From NCBI GenBank assembly GCA_018902545.1, contig JAHIQM010000022.1, positions 1 to 64,000 of the forward strand: a stretch of DNA of 64,000 nt, given 5' to 3'. The notes below the pieces were generated by a model, which ran no database searches, was not told the origin of the DNA, and worked only from the letters and a program-made list of their open reading frames with translations. Below are positions 40,915 through 50,830 of the stretch, one piece after another; position 1 is the first letter of the stretch, and each line of letters starts with the position of its first letter. Source of the DNA: Pseudomonadota bacterium (lineage in GTDB: Bacteria; Desulfobacterota; Desulfovibrionia; Desulfovibrionales; Desulfomicrobiaceae). The position numbers and the translations under genes were made by a program.

Positions 40915-41265
40915 TCAGATCTGCTCGGAGAATTCACGCATGGCGAGGAGGGTCTGATCGCAAGTCAGGGTCACCTCGCGGTACAACAGTTCCAAGCGCT
41001 CCTGTAGTCCGGCCTTGGCGACCTGCTCCAGCTCGGCGGCAAGCCCGCAGAGACGGGTCGCCCCGACCGTGGCCGAAGCCCCTTTCAGGGAATGGGCGAT
41101 GCGTTCGACCTGATAGAAGTCGGCCTGACCAACGTGTTCATCGAGGCTGCGCAGCTTCTTGGGCGCATCGTCAATGTAGAGCTGAAAAAGACTAGCCAGC
41201 AGTTCCCGGTCCCCGGACATGCGCTCCAGCGTCTCTTCAACAGAAAGTATCGGTATATTTGACAA
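40915..41265 (-). CDS. Histidine phosphotransfer (Hpt) protein
   Basis: The protein is 116 aa, a four-helix Hpt domain. The phospho-acceptor His58 is in RIAHSLKGASATVGA, with the flanking Lys and Gly typical of Hpt modules. It would relay phosphate between hybrid kinases and response regulators. A multi-PAS hybrid kinase is encoded about 6 kb away at 47589, but a link is only a guess. Stands alone. Confidence 0.92.
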   Translation of the reverse strand: MSNIPILSVEETLERMSGDRELLASLFQLYIDDAPKKLRSLDEHVGQADFYQVERIAHSLKGASATVGATRLCGLAAELEQVAKAGLQERLELLYREVTLTCDQTLLAMREFSEQI

Positions 41266-41441
41266 ATTTATCTCCCGTAGGGTTCATGCCGTAACGATCT
41301 CCACACCTTACTTTTTTTTTTATTATCTGAAAAGGGTCTGACACGCACCGCTTTTTGCATTTCATCTTACCCTTGCCTCTTGCGCTCAAAATTCGTAGGC
41401 TTATCTAACATTTTTTTGAGCATCAGCAAAAGGACAACGCC

Positions 41442-41951
41442 ATGGACCACATGTCCTCCAATCTGGAAGACTATCTTGAAGTCATATTTTCCCTGGAGTC
41501 GGTCAATTCCGAAGCCAGGGCCAAGGACATTGCCGACGCCATGGGCGTGCAGAGGGCCTCGGTCACCAACGCCCTGCAGAAACTCTCCCAGCGAGGACTG
41601 ATCAACTACCAGCCCTACAATTCGGTCACCCTCACTCCCGAAGGATTCCGCACCGCCACGCGCATCGTGCACCGCCACAAGGTGCTCTACGACTTCCTGC
41701 ACACGTTCCTGCAAATCAGGCCGGAGGTGGCGGAAGACACCGCCTGCAAGCTCGAACACCACATCGACGACGAAAGCCTCGAAACCCTGACCAAGTTCGC
41801 CCGCTTCATCATGACCTGCCCGCGCACGGGCAAGGACTGGCTGGAGGCCTTTACCCGCTCTTGCAACGATCGCGGCACCTGCACGAACTGCCCCGAATGT
41901 ATCAAGTCCTGCCTGGAACGCCTTGACGACAAGTGCTCCGGACAGCCCTGA
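41442..41951 (+). CDS. DtxR-family metal-dependent repressor with Cys-rich tail
   Basis: The protein is 169 aa. The N-terminal winged helix (about 1-65) has LEDYLEVIFSL, ARAKDIADAMGVQRASVTNALQKLSQRGLI and YNSVTLTPEGF. The dimerisation/metal region has VHRHKVLYDFLHTFL and ACKLEHHIDDE. After this, instead of an SH3-like domain, comes a short tail with five cysteines spaced CX5CX2CX2CX3C (CNDRGTCTNCPECIKSC), which could hold zinc or an Fe-S cluster. It is encoded 200 bases upstream of feoAB, whose promoter has a TTAG-N5-CTAA site. AAGGAC precedes the ATG. Confidence 0.87.
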   Translation: MDHMSSNLEDYLEVIFSLESVNSEARAKDIADAMGVQRASVTNALQKLSQRGLINYQPYNSVTLTPEGFRTATRIVHRHKVLYDFLHTFLQIRPEVAEDTACKLEHHIDDESLETLTKFARFIMTCPRTGKDWLEAFTRSCNDRGTCTNCPECIKSCLERLDDKCSGQP

Positions 41952-42077
41952 AGCCCGGGAAAATCCCTGCCATCCTGGCCGTATCTCGTTGACCACGGCG
42001 TGGCAAAGTTTGCAGCAACCTGAACAATAACAAACCATTGCGCCCATACACGCGGCCCGCGGACCGTGCCGTAACGC

Positions 42078-42105
42078 TTGACAAATTAGACATACTAAAT
42101 ATTCT
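42078..42105 (+). promoter_or_regulatory. feo promoter with DtxR-like operator
   Basis: TTGACA (42078-42083) and TATTCT (42100-42105) are separated by 16 bases. The inverted repeat TTAG-ACATA-CTAA (42086-42098) lies in the spacer, where a DtxR-type repressor would block transcription. The candidate regulator gene is immediately upstream. Confidence 0.6.
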
Positions 42106-42151
42106 TTCTCGATCACAAGCAAAAGCCATCAGAATTCATCAAGGAGAACCT

Positions 42152-42403
42152 GTGCCCACCACTGTCAATTTGCGTCAAATGCGCGTGGATCAGCACGGCA
42201 TCATCAAGACCATCGGCGCACAGGGAGAGCTTGGCCGCCGCATCCGCGACATGGGTCTGGTGCCCGGCACGGAAGTCACCATCATTGGCCGTGCGCCCCT
42301 CAAAGATCCTGTTGCCTTGCGTCTCAAGGGCTTCACCCTGACCCTGCGCAACAGCGAAGCCGATTTCATCACCGTCGAAATTCCGGATAACAACCTTGTC
42401 TGA
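42152..42403 (+). CDS. feoA: FeoA (SH3-like ferrous iron transport accessory protein)
   Basis: The protein is 83 aa, from a GTG with AAGGAG six bases upstream. The FeoA fold is shown by GAQGELGRRIRDMGLVPGTEV and the closing DFITVEI. FeoA stimulates or scaffolds FeoB. Its stop overlaps the feoB TTG start. First gene of the overlapping feoA-feoB-feoA set. Confidence 0.93.
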   Translation: MPTTVNLRQMRVDQHGIIKTIGAQGELGRRIRDMGLVPGTEVTIIGRAPLKDPVALRLKGFTLTLRNSEADFITVEIPDNNLV

Positions 42404-44564
42404 AGCAGTCATCGCCACCATCGCCCTTGCGGGTAACCCCAATGCGGGCAAGACCACCCTTTTCAACGCGCTGACCGGCGCACGGCAGCATGTCGGCAAT
42501 TACCCCGGCATCACCGTGGAGAAAAAGGAAGGGTTCGTGGACACCCCGCACGGCCCGACCCGCGTGGTGGACCTGCCCGGCACCTACTCCCTGACCGCCT
42601 ATTCCCAGGAGGAACTGGTCGCCCGGGACTTTCTGATCCACGAGCGCCCCCAGGGCGTCATCAACGTACTCGACGCCACAAGCCTTGAGCGCAACCTGTA
42701 CCTGACGGTGCAGTTCCTGGAACTGGGCATTCCCGTGACCCTGGCCCTGAACATGGTTGACGCCCTGGAAGCCAAGGGCATGCGCATCGACTCGGACCAG
42801 CTCGGCAGCCTCATGAACGTGCCCGTGGTGCGTACCGTTGCGCGCTCGGGCCAGGGCGTGCGGGACGCGCTCGCGGCCGCCCTCGACCACCCGCAAAAAT
42901 CATGGCGGCCCCTGCACATCTCCTACGGGCCGGACCTCGACCCCGTCCTGCAGGAAATGACGGAACTCATCATCGGGCGCGGGTTTCTGACCGACACCTA
43001 CCCTCCGCGCTGGCTGGCCCTCAAATTTCTGGAAAGCGACCTGGTGGTGCGGCAGCTTTTTGAAGCCGATGCCGAACTGTCTCGCCGCATGCGCGACATG
43101 GCCGACGAAGTCGCCAGGCACTGCGAAAAGACGCTCAAGACCCAGCCCGAATTCATCGTTGCCGACTACCGCTACGGGTACATCTCCTCCATCCTGCGCC
43201 AGGGCGTGCTGACGATCATGCCCGACCTGCAGAACCGCGCCGACCTCTCGGACAAGATCGACAGCGTCCTGACCCATCAGGTGGCCGGTCCAGTCATCAT
43301 GCTCGGCATCCTTTACGGTCTCTTCAGCGTGACCTTCACCATCGGCCAGGTGCCCATGGGCTGGGTGGAATCCTTTTTCTCCTGGCTTGCCTCCGTGGCT
43401 TCGGGCCTGCCCGAGGGCCTGAGCAGATCCCTGGTCGTGGACGGCATCATCGCCGGCGTGGGCGGGGTGCTCGGTTTTGTGCCGCTCATCCTCATCATGT
43501 TCATGGGCATCACCTTTCTGGAGGATTCCGGATACATGGCGCGCATGGCCTATATGCTGGACCGGGTTTTTCGGTCCTTCGGGCTGCACGGCAGTTCGGT
43601 GGTGCCCTTCATCATCTCCGGGGGCATTCCCGGAGGCTGCGCCGTGCCCGGCGTCATGGCCGCGCGCACTCTGCGCAGCCCCAAGGAGAAGCTGGCCACC
43701 CTGCTGACCGCACCGTTCATGGTCTGCGGGGCCAAGGTGCCCGTGTTCATCCTGCTCTCCGCCGCCTTCTTCCCCGAGCATGGGGCCAGGGTCATGTTCC
43801 TCATCACCCTGGGCGGTTGGGCCGCCGCCCTGGTGGTGGCCAAGCTGCTGCGCTCTTCGGTCATCCGCGGACCGTCCACCCCCTTTGTCATGGAGCTGCC
43901 GCCCTACCGCATGCCCACGGCCATGGGCCTGGTCCTGCACACCTGGGAGCGCGGCTGGCAGTACATCAAGAAGGCCGGTACCGTGATCCTGGCCATCTCC
44001 ATCCTGGTCTGGGCCATGATGACCTTTCCGGCCCTGTCCCCGGAACTGGCCGCGCCCATAGAGTCCCAGATCGAAAGCCTGGAAACGCGACTGGCCGTGG
44101 AACCGCACGAAGAGATCCGGCTGGCGCTGGATAACGACATCGCCGAACTGAACCTGCGCCTTAAAGAGGAAACCCTGGCCAATTCCCTGGCCGGACGAAT
44201 GGGGCGCAGCATCGAGCACGTCACCTCCTGGGCCGGGTTTGACTGGCGCACCAACATCGCTCTCTTGGGCGGCATCGCGGCCAAAGAGGTCATCGTCTCC
44301 ACCCTGGCCACGGCCCATTCCCTGAGCGACGGGGAGGAACAAAACTTTTCCTCGCGCATCGCCACGGCCGCAGGCTGGAACACCAGTGTGGCGATAAGTC
44401 TCATGATCTTCGTGCTGCTTTATTCTCCCTGCTTCGTGACCGTGATCGCCATCGCCCGCGAGGCGTCATGGGCCTGGGCCGCTTTCAGCGTTGTTTTCAA
44501 CACGGGCTTCGCCTTTGCCCTGGCGGTGGCCACATACCAGCTCGGAATAAGGATGGGGTGGTGA
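42396..44564 (+). CDS. feoB: FeoB ferrous iron transporter (GTPase-coupled)
   Basis: The inner-membrane protein is 722 aa. The cytoplasmic G domain has GNPNAGKT (13-20), VEKKEGF, DLPGTYSL and NMVD. The helical GDI region follows. The membrane domain has two Gate motifs (MEDSGYMARMAYMLDRVFR and LFAL-like repeats) and the cysteine turn PGGCAVPGVMAAR. A soluble insert lies around 560-590 (IESLETRLAVEP). It imports Fe2+ under anaerobic conditions. It starts with TTG inside feoA's last codons, so it is translationally coupled. Confidence 0.95.
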   Translation: MSEAVIATIALAGNPNAGKTTLFNALTGARQHVGNYPGITVEKKEGFVDTPHGPTRVVDLPGTYSLTAYSQEELVARDFLIHERPQGVINVLDATSLERNLYLTVQFLELGIPVTLALNMVDALEAKGMRIDSDQLGSLMNVPVVRTVARSGQGVRDALAAALDHPQKSWRPLHISYGPDLDPVLQEMTELIIGRGFLTDTYPPRWLALKFLESDLVVRQLFEADAELSRRMRDMADEVARHCEKTLKTQPEFIVADYRYGYISSILRQGVLTIMPDLQNRADLSDKIDSVLTHQVAGPVIMLGILYGLFSVTFTIGQVPMGWVESFFSWLASVASGLPEGLSRSLVVDGIIAGVGGVLGFVPLILIMFMGITFLEDSGYMARMAYMLDRVFRSFGLHGSSVVPFIISGGIPGGCAVPGVMAARTLRSPKEKLATLLTAPFMVCGAKVPVFILLSAAFFPEHGARVMFLITLGGWAAALVVAKLLRSSVIRGPSTPFVMELPPYRMPTAMGLVLHTWERGWQYIKKAGTVILAISILVWAMMTFPALSPELAAPIESQIESLETRLAVEPHEEIRLALDNDIAELNLRLKEETLANSLAGRMGRSIEHVTSWAGFDWRTNIALLGGIAAKEVIVSTLATAHSLSDGEEQNFSSRIATAAGWNTSVAISLMIFVLLYSPCFVTVIAIAREASWAWAAFSVVFNTGFAFALAVATYQLGIRMGW

Positions 44565-44818
44565 TGTTTTTCTGCAAGATCAAGGAGACTCAAGATGGGG
44601 TCCGCACCCTGTGCGACCTGAAGGACGGCGAGAAGGCGATGGTCCGCTGCATCGTCAAATCCCAGGGTTGCCATCTGAGCAAGCTTGCGGCCATGGGCCT
44701 CACCCCGGGCACGGAAATCGAGATGATCTCCAACTCAAGCGGCCCCCTGATGGTCCTGGTCCGCTCCTCGCGGCTGTGCCTGTGCCGCAGTCTGGGCAAA
44801 TCCGTCGTGGTGGAATGA
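44564..44818 (+). CDS. Second FeoA protein
   Basis: The protein is 84 aa. The FeoA core is KLAAMGLTPGTEIEMISN and LVRSSRLCLCRSLG. Cysteines (FFCKI, TLCDL, VRCIV, QGCHL, CLCR) are unusually frequent for FeoA and could bind iron. It overlaps the feoB stop (TGATG), so expression is coupled. FeoA-FeoB-FeoA arrangements occur in anaerobes. The next gene starts within its stop. Confidence 0.88.
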   Translation: MFFCKIKETQDGVRTLCDLKDGEKAMVRCIVKSQGCHLSKLAAMGLTPGTEIEMISNSSGPLMVLVRSSRLCLCRSLGKSVVVE

Positions 44819-45522
44819 AGATCTCCGTGGTCATCCCGGTCTTCCGGGAGGAAGGCATCGCCGCCCTGCTGGACGACCTGCTGCGGCGCAGCGACGCCGG
44901 GGAGGCTAGTGCCACGGGTGGAGTGGAAATCATCGTCGTTGACGGCGCGCCCGAAGGCGACACCCTGCGGCGCATAAAAGAATATCCTGTCCTGGGCCTG
45001 GCTTCGCCGCCCGGCCGCGGGACGCAACAGAACACCGCAGCGGCCGCCGCCAGCGGTGACGTTCTTCTTTTCCTGCACGCCGACACGATCCTGCCCGACA
45101 CCGCCTTCACTCTCATTCGCCAGACCCTGCGCGAGAACACGCTCAGCGGCGGAGCCTTCAGCCTGAGCTACGAGCCTCGCACACCGGGATTGTCCTTTAT
45201 CGCCACGGCCGCCAACCTGCGCTCCGGGCGCACCCGCGTGCCCTACGGCGACCAGGCCATTTTCGTGCGCAAAAGCGTTTTCACGGAACTGGGCGGATTT
45301 ATGCCCGTGCCGATCATGGAAGACCTGGAGTTCATGACCCGCCTGCGCAGTCAGGGGCACAGAATCCGCATCCTGGCCATGCCCGTGCGCACCTCCGCCC
45401 GCCGCCAGCTGCGCGAAGGCCTGGTGCGCTGCACCCTGCGCAACCTCTGCCTGCGGCTGCTGCACCACCTGGGCGTCGCGCCGCAAATCCTGGCCCGCAT
45501 GTACCGCAGGCACGGGGGCTGA
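44815..45522 (+). CDS. TIGR04283-type glycosyltransferase family 2 protein
   Basis: The protein is 235 aa. The GT-A fold is shown by ISVVIPVFREE at the start, VDGAPEGDT, GRGTQQNTAAAAASGDVLLFLHADT (in pieces; DxD-like HAD) and PIMEDLEFMTRL near the end. Databases name this group arsenosugar-biosynthesis-associated, but it is widespread without arsenosugar genes. ATGA overlap with feoA2. It forms a unit with the following TIGR04282-type gene. Confidence 0.88.
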   Translation: MKISVVIPVFREEGIAALLDDLLRRSDAGEASATGGVEIIVVDGAPEGDTLRRIKEYPVLGLASPPGRGTQQNTAAAAASGDVLLFLHADTILPDTAFTLIRQTLRENTLSGGAFSLSYEPRTPGLSFIATAANLRSGRTRVPYGDQAIFVRKSVFTELGGFMPVPIMEDLEFMTRLRSQGHRIRILAMPVRTSARRQLREGLVRCTLRNLCLRLLHHLGVAPQILARMYRRHGG

Positions 45523-45525
45523 CCC

Positions 45526-46188
45526 ATGCGCGTACTGCTCTTCACCAAATTCCCGCAGCCGGGCATGGTCAAGACCCGGCTCGCCCGGACCGTGGGGGCC
45601 GAAACTGCCGCGAAACTGCAACAGGCCTTCCTCGAAGATCAGTTGCTCATGCTGACCAAAATCGGCGCGGACGTAACGCTGTGCTGCGATCCTTTTCGCC
45701 CCCTGTCCGACTATGAACGCCTGTTCCCAGGGTTCACATACCGACCGCAGCAAGGGGCGGACCTGGGCGAGCGCATGCTGCGCGCCCTGCACCGGACGCT
45801 GGAGGAAACCGGCGAGCCTGCCGTGCTCATCGGCAGTGACCTGCCCGACCTGCCGGACCGGCACGTAAGCGATGCTTTCGCGGCCCTGCGCGACGCGCAG
45901 GTCTGTCTCGGACCGGCTACCGACGGCGGTTTTTACCTTCTGGGCCTGTGCGAGCCCCTGCCGGCAGACATTTTCGACGGCGTCGTCTGGGGCGGTTCGC
46001 AGGTCCTTGAGCGCACCCTGGACAACTGCGCGTCCTGGGGTCTGCCACACCACCTGCTGCCGCCCTGGCCGGATGTGGACACCGGCGAAGACCTCGCTAC
46101 CTACGCAAAACGCAATCAGGGTCAGGAGACGCGCACCATGAATCTCATACACGCCCTCGGGCTTGAGCTGGCCACATGGAAGCCCTGA
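45526..46188 (+). CDS. TIGR04282-type (DUF2064) glycosyltransferase/nucleotidyltransferase-like protein
   Basis: The protein is 220 aa. The N-terminal LFTKFPQPGMVKTRLA resembles the nucleotide-binding loop of MobA/CofC-type GT-A proteins. VLIGSDLPDLPDRHV supplies the metal-binding DxP, and GPATDGGFYLLGL follows. Usually paired with TIGR04283 as here (three-base gap). The last four codons overlap the next gene by 13 bases. Substrate unknown. Confidence 0.88.
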   Translation: MRVLLFTKFPQPGMVKTRLARTVGAETAAKLQQAFLEDQLLMLTKIGADVTLCCDPFRPLSDYERLFPGFTYRPQQGADLGERMLRALHRTLEETGEPAVLIGSDLPDLPDRHVSDAFAALRDAQVCLGPATDGGFYLLGLCEPLPADIFDGVVWGGSQVLERTLDNCASWGLPHHLLPPWPDVDTGEDLATYAKRNQGQETRTMNLIHALGLELATWKP

Positions 46189-47132
46189 TCGCCGCCTTCC
46201 TGCTCGACCGGGGATGGGTCGAAGAATCTCCCGAAGTCGCCTTTCTGGCCGCCGGGGAGTACAACCAGAATTTTCTGGTGCGGGCCGGGGCCGACCGCCT
46301 GGTTTTTCGCATCAACCACGGCAGCCAACTCGGCCTGGACGACCAGATCGGCTACGAATTCGCGGCGCTGCGCTGCGTAGCCCCGTCCGGCGTGACCCCG
46401 CTCCCGCTACGCGTGCACCCCGATTCCGAGCCTTTCGGCGGCGGGGTTCTGCTCATGCAATACCTGCCGGGCGCGCCCCTGGTCTATGAGCGCGACTGGG
46501 AACGCGCGGCGGAGATCTTTGCCCGCATCCACGCCCTGCCCCCCTGCCCGGACCTGCTGACCCAGGAATATCCGGTGACGGCCATCGCCGCCGAGAGTCT
46601 CGCGCTGATCCGCCGCTACCCGGACCATGCCCTCACGCGGCAGCGCAGCATGCTCCTTGACTATCACGAACGCATAGTGCGCCTTGGAGAGAGGAACCGC
46701 TCACTCTTCGCGGCGGACCGCCTCTGCGTGGTCAACACGGAGGTCAACTCCGGAAACTTCCTTGTTTCAACGGCCGGGGCGTATCTGGTGGATTGGGAAA
46801 AGGCCGTGGTCTCCAGCCGCCATCAGGACCTGGGCCATTTTCTGGCCCCGACCACGACCCTGTGGAAAACCGAAACCCTCTTTTCCCTGGAACAGAAACA
46901 TAACTTTCTGAAAGCCTATCACCACCATCTGACTGACCCGCCGGCACTGGAAGAAATCATCCAGCTGTGCCGGGTCATGGAGCAGGTCATCATCCTGCGC
47001 GGCCTGTCCTGGTGCTTCATGGCCCACCACGAATACGCCAATGCGACAAAGCCCCTGACGAACGAACGCACCCGTGAAAAAATCGGACTGTACATGCGCG
47101 ACATGGACCGCCTGATCCCCACCGCCTCCTAA
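46176..47132 (+). CDS. APH-fold phosphotransferase with altered catalytic loop
   Basis: The protein is 318 aa. The aminoglycoside-phosphotransferase/choline-kinase fold is shown by the N-lobe FLVRAGADRLVFRIN, hinge LLMQYLPGAPLV, and VDWEKAVVSSRHQDLGHFL (metal-binding Asp). The catalytic loop normally reads HGDLxxxN. Here it is VVNTEVNSGNFLV, with Asn for His and Glu for the base Asp. Activity may be altered or lost. Overlaps the upstream gene, so it belongs to the same operon; a small-molecule kinase acting with the two glycosyltransferase-like proteins is plausible. Confidence 0.83.
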   Translation: MEALIAAFLLDRGWVEESPEVAFLAAGEYNQNFLVRAGADRLVFRINHGSQLGLDDQIGYEFAALRCVAPSGVTPLPLRVHPDSEPFGGGVLLMQYLPGAPLVYERDWERAAEIFARIHALPPCPDLLTQEYPVTAIAAESLALIRRYPDHALTRQRSMLLDYHERIVRLGERNRSLFAADRLCVVNTEVNSGNFLVSTAGAYLVDWEKAVVSSRHQDLGHFLAPTTTLWKTETLFSLEQKHNFLKAYHHHLTDPPALEEIIQLCRVMEQVIILRGLSWCFMAHHEYANATKPLTNERTREKIGLYMRDMDRLIPTAS

Positions 47133-47247
47133 ATTCCCGGTCCGGATTCTGTATGACAAGCGCCTTGTCATCGCCGTAACTTTGTCGCATTGTCCGACAT
47201 CGCGGCCAAAGGCGCCATGCTGTCCGGCCATGCACAAGGAAACCCGC

Positions 47248-47589
47248 TTGACCCAAAAATCCTACACCACCGTCTACTCCACTGAAAAACCCACCTGCCG
47301 CAAATGCGGCCGGGTTGACTGCGTCTGCGACCGTCCACGGCCGCAGGTCCACGGTCCTGTGCGCGTGGGTCGGGAGACCAAGGGCCGCAAGGGTGCGGGC
47401 GTCACCGTCGTGACCGGCCTTGCCATGACGGACACGGAACTCAAAAACCTGCTGGCAGAATGCAAGAAGCGCCTGGGCTGCGGTGGCACCCTGCGGGACG
47501 GCGTACTCGAATTCCAGGGCGAACACCGTGACACTCTGGTGACCTTTCTCGCCGATCGCGGCATCACCGCCAAAAAGTCGGGAAGCTGA
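47248..47589 (+). CDS. SUI1/eIF1-like (YciH-type) translation factor homologue
   Basis: The protein is 113 aa from a TTG with AAGGA seven bases upstream; an ATG at 47230 is an alternative. The N-terminal knuckle CRKCGRVDCVC probably binds zinc. The SUI1 domain follows: RKGAGVTVVTGLAMTDTELKNLLAECKKRLGCGGTLRDG (in pieces) and EFQGEHRDTLVTFLADRGI. Bacterial YciH can proofread initiation in vitro. Its stop overlaps the hybrid kinase start (TGATG). Confidence 0.9.
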   Translation: MTQKSYTTVYSTEKPTCRKCGRVDCVCDRPRPQVHGPVRVGRETKGRKGAGVTVVTGLAMTDTELKNLLAECKKRLGCGGTLRDGVLEFQGEHRDTLVTFLADRGITAKKSGS

Positions 47590-50500
47590 TGACCACGCGC
47601 ATATCCCTCAAGCGCCAACTCGACCACCTGAACCGCGCCCAGCGCCACGCCGGTATCGGTTCCTTCGAGCACGACCTGCTCACCGGCGCGACGTTCTGGT
47701 CCGACGAGCAGTACCGCCTGCTCGGATTCGCGCCCCAGCAGACAACCCCGTCCCTGGACATTTTCCTCGAACTCATGGAGTCCCGCGACCGAGCCCGATT
47801 CCTGCGCAAGGTGGGCGTCTGTTTCACCAAACGACTCGAACTGCGGGCCGAAGTGCGTTACACGCCGAGAAACGGCGAGCTTCGCACCGCCCAGATCCGC
47901 GCGGAATTCGAGTCCGACGAAAGCGGCCGAATCCGCGTCATCTCCGGCACCTTTCAGGATGTTACCGCCCGCAGAGCGGTGCAGTCCGCCCTAAGCCGAA
48001 GCGAAGCCCGCTACCGATCCGTTTTCGACAACGCCCTGGAGGGAATTTACCAGTCCACCCTCGACGGCGCATTCCTGAGCGTCAACGCCTCCATGGCCAG
48101 AATTCTGCGCTACGACAGCCCCGCCGACCTCATGGCCAGCGTCATGGACGTCGGCCGGGACCTCTACGCCGACCCCCGGGACCGGAAGCGTTACATGGAC
48201 TTGCTTGAAGAGCACGTCCAGGTCATGGGTTTTGAGACGCAGGTGCGCCGCAAGGACGGCAGCCTGATCTGGGTGACGCTCAACTCCACCCTGATCAGGG
48301 ACTCGGGCACCAAGCGGCCCTGCCTGCTCGGGACCATGGAAGACGTAAGCCTGCGCAAGCGTTTTGAGACCTCGCTCATCGAATCGGATCAGCGCCTGCG
48401 CAACCTTCTGCAGCACATAAGCTGCATCGCCGTGTCCCTGAACAGAAAAAGCCAAATCGTCTTCTCCAATCCGTTCCTGCAGGAACTGACCGGCTGGAGC
48501 GAAATGGAACTGCACGGGCAGGACTGGTTCGAGATGATGGTCCCCACCGACCAGCGCGAGGCCATGTCCATGATTCTGGACCCCGGCACGGCGGACGAGC
48601 CGGAATCCTCGGATGCGGAAATCCTGACCAGCCTCGGTGCGCGCCGCCTCATCCGCTGGAACACCGTCGCCGACATGAATGTGCAGGGCGAAATCACCGG
48701 CGTGACCTGCCTAGGCGTGGACATCACCGCCATCAGGATGGCCCGCGACACCCTCAGCAAGAGGGCGCTGCTGCACTCCATGCGCCTGCGCATCGACGAC
48801 GCGGCTCACGGCACCCCGAATTTTGCCACCCTCATGCGCGCCGTTCACAAAATCCTGTGTGAAGCCATCGACGCGAAAAACCTGATCACGGCGCTGATCA
48901 ACACGGACAAAAACTCCCTGGAATTCCCCTACTGGGTCGACGAAATGACCGATGTCGGCAAGGCGGCCCCGCACATCGTCGATGTGAGCGACCCCGAAAA
49001 CCGGCGGCTGACCCTGGAACTTTTGCGCGGCAACATTCCCAATATCATAAGCGGCGACGACATGAGCGCCTTGGCCAAGGCCGGAAAAATCCATCTCGTG
49101 GGTGTCATCCCCCACAGCTGGATGGGCGTGCCCCTGAAAGTGCGCGGCAAAGGCATCGGGGCGCTCATCGTGCAGAACTACAGAACGCCGACACAGTACA
49201 CCAGGGACGATCTGGACATCCTGCTCGATGTGTCCGAGCAGATCGCCGTGGCCATCGAGCGCCAGCGCCATGACGAGCTGTCCCAGACCGCCGAGGAAAT
49301 CTTTCAAGACATCCCTTCGGGGCTTTTCATCTACAAGTACCGCGACCCCGACCAGTTGGTCCTGGAAAACGCCAACCCGTCCGCCCTGCGCCTCATCGGG
49401 ATGCGCCTGGAGGAGGCTCGGGGCCTGCTCTTCACGGACATATGGCCGCAGGGCACCATGTTGCCCACCTACCTGCGCTGCCTGCGCACAGGAGAGCCCT
49501 TTGACAAGGACGCCCACCTCTACACGGATGAAAGCATCCGGGGCTATTTTCGCATCCATGCCTTTGCCCTGCCCGGGGAAAAGGTGGCCGTGGCCTTCGA
49601 GGATGTCACGGAGCGCCATCAGGTCCAGCAGGCCCTGATCCAGGCCAAGGAGATGGCCGAGTCGGCCAACAGGGCCAAGAGCGAGTTTCTGGCCAACATC
49701 AGCCACGAGGTGCGCACGCCGCTGAACGGAATAATGGGCATGCTGCAACTGGCCATGCAGTCCACGGTGCCGCCGGAGCTGGAGGACTACTTGCGCACGG
49801 CCCTGGAGTCGTCGCGCAACCTGTTGCGAGTGCTGAACGACGTCCTTGATTTCACCAAGGTCGACGCGGGAAAAATGGAACTTCTGGACCGGGAATTCGA
49901 TCTGGATGACCTGCTGTCCCAGGCCGTGAACTTTTTCAAGGCCCTGGCGCTGGACAAGAAAATCCGTCTCGTGCTCTCGGCGCAGCGCAATCTGGGCAGA
50001 TTTGTGGGGGACGAGGGACGGCTGCGCCAGATCCTCTTCAACCTGATGGGCAACGCCCTCAAGTTCACGGACCACGGCAGCGTGACCCTGGAAGCCTGGC
50101 CCGTGGGCGAAAAGGACGGCATAACGCGCATCCTCTTCACGGTCAGGGATGACGGAATCGGGATACCGGAAGACAAGCTGGCCTATGTGTTCGAATCATT
50201 CACGCAAGTCGACGGCACCTATTCGCGGCGCTACCAGGGCACGGGCCTTGGCCTGCCCATCGTCAGGCGTCTGGTGACGCTCATGGGCGGCAATATCTCG
50301 GTTGAAAGCATGGAGGGCGCTGGCACGACCATCTCCTTCACCCTGCCCCTGCGGGAAGCCCCGGCTCTCCTGGCATCCGCTGTGAAGCAGGCGCCACGCC
50401 TCGTGACCGATGTGCGGCCGCTGACCGTCCTCGTCGTGGAGGACGATGCGGTCAACATGACCATGGCCCGGCGCATGCTCGAAAAGATGGGACACACGGT

Positions 50501-50789
50501 CGTCTGCGCCAGCAACGGCATTGAGGCCCTGGAGTGCCTGCAGGCCCCGGGTATTGACGTGGTGCTCATGGACATCCAGATGCCGGAGATGGACGGCATC
50601 GAGGCCACGAGCCTGATCCGCAACGACCCGCGCTTCATCCCCTACGCCCAGGTGCCCATCATCGCCCTGACCGCCCACGCCATGGCCGGGGACAAGGAAA
50701 AATTCCTGTCCCGCGGCATGGACGCCTACCTCTCCAAACCCTTCGACCACACCCGTCTGCGGGAGCTGCTGCACCGGTTCTTCGGCTGA
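47589..50789 (+). CDS. Hybrid histidine kinase: multiple PAS, GAF, HisKA-HATPase, receiver
   Basis: The protein is 1066 aa with no transmembrane segment. In order: PAS (about 10-135), PAS (140-255; [25 protein letters not shown]), PAS (270-390; [22 protein letters not shown]), GAF (400-565), a PAS-like segment (575-680), then HisKA with His near 706 in [15 protein letters not shown]. HATPase has [18 protein letters not shown] and GTGLGLPIV. The receiver (about 945-1060) has the Asp in [13 protein letters not shown]. It would sense several cytosolic cues and pass phosphate on through an Hpt protein. Coupled to the SUI1-like gene by TGATG; a terminator follows. Confidence 0.93.
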   Translation: MTTRISLKRQLDHLNRAQRHAGIGSFEHDLLTGATFWSDEQYRLLGFAPQQTTPSLDIFLELMESRDRARFLRKVGVCFTKRLELRAEVRYTPRNGELRTAQIRAEFESDESGRIRVISGTFQDVTARRAVQSALSRSEARYRSVFDNALEGIYQSTLDGAFLSVNASMARILRYDSPADLMASVMDVGRDLYADPRDRKRYMDLLEEHVQVMGFETQVRRKDGSLIWVTLNSTLIRDSGTKRPCLLGTMEDVSLRKRFETSLIESDQRLRNLLQHISCIAVSLNRKSQIVFSNPFLQELTGWSEMELHGQDWFEMMVPTDQREAMSMILDPGTADEPESSDAEILTSLGARRLIRWNTVADMNVQGEITGVTCLGVDITAIRMARDTLSKRALLHSMRLRIDDAAHGTPNFATLMRAVHKILCEAIDAKNLITALINTDKNSLEFPYWVDEMTDVGKAAPHIVDVSDPENRRLTLELLRGNIPNIISGDDMSALAKAGKIHLVGVIPHSWMGVPLKVRGKGIGALIVQNYRTPTQYTRDDLDILLDVSEQIAVAIERQRHDELSQTAEEIFQDIPSGLFIYKYRDPDQLVLENANPSALRLIGMRLEEARGLLFTDIWPQGTMLPTYLRCLRTGEPFDKDAHLYTDESIRGYFRIHAFALPGEKVAVAFEDVTERHQVQQALIQAKEMAESANRAKSEFLANISHEVRTPLNGIMGMLQLAMQSTVPPELEDYLRTALESSRNLLRVLNDVLDFTKVDAGKMELLDREFDLDDLLSQAVNFFKALALDKKIRLVLSAQRNLGRFVGDEGRLRQILFNLMGNALKFTDHGSVTLEAWPVGEKDGITRILFTVRDDGIGIPEDKLAYVFESFTQVDGTYSRRYQGTGLGLPIVRRLVTLMGGNISVESMEGAGTTISFTLPLREAPALLASAVKQAPRLVTDVRPLTVLVVEDDAVNMTMARRMLEKMGHTVVCASNGIEALECLQAPGIDVVLMDIQMPEMDGIEATSLIRNDPRFIPYAQVPIIALTAHAMAGDKEKFLSRGMDAYLSKPFDHTRLRELLHRFFG

Positions 50790-50830
50790 TGTTCTCCACG
50801 GGCCGACACACAGTTCACGACGCATGGCAA

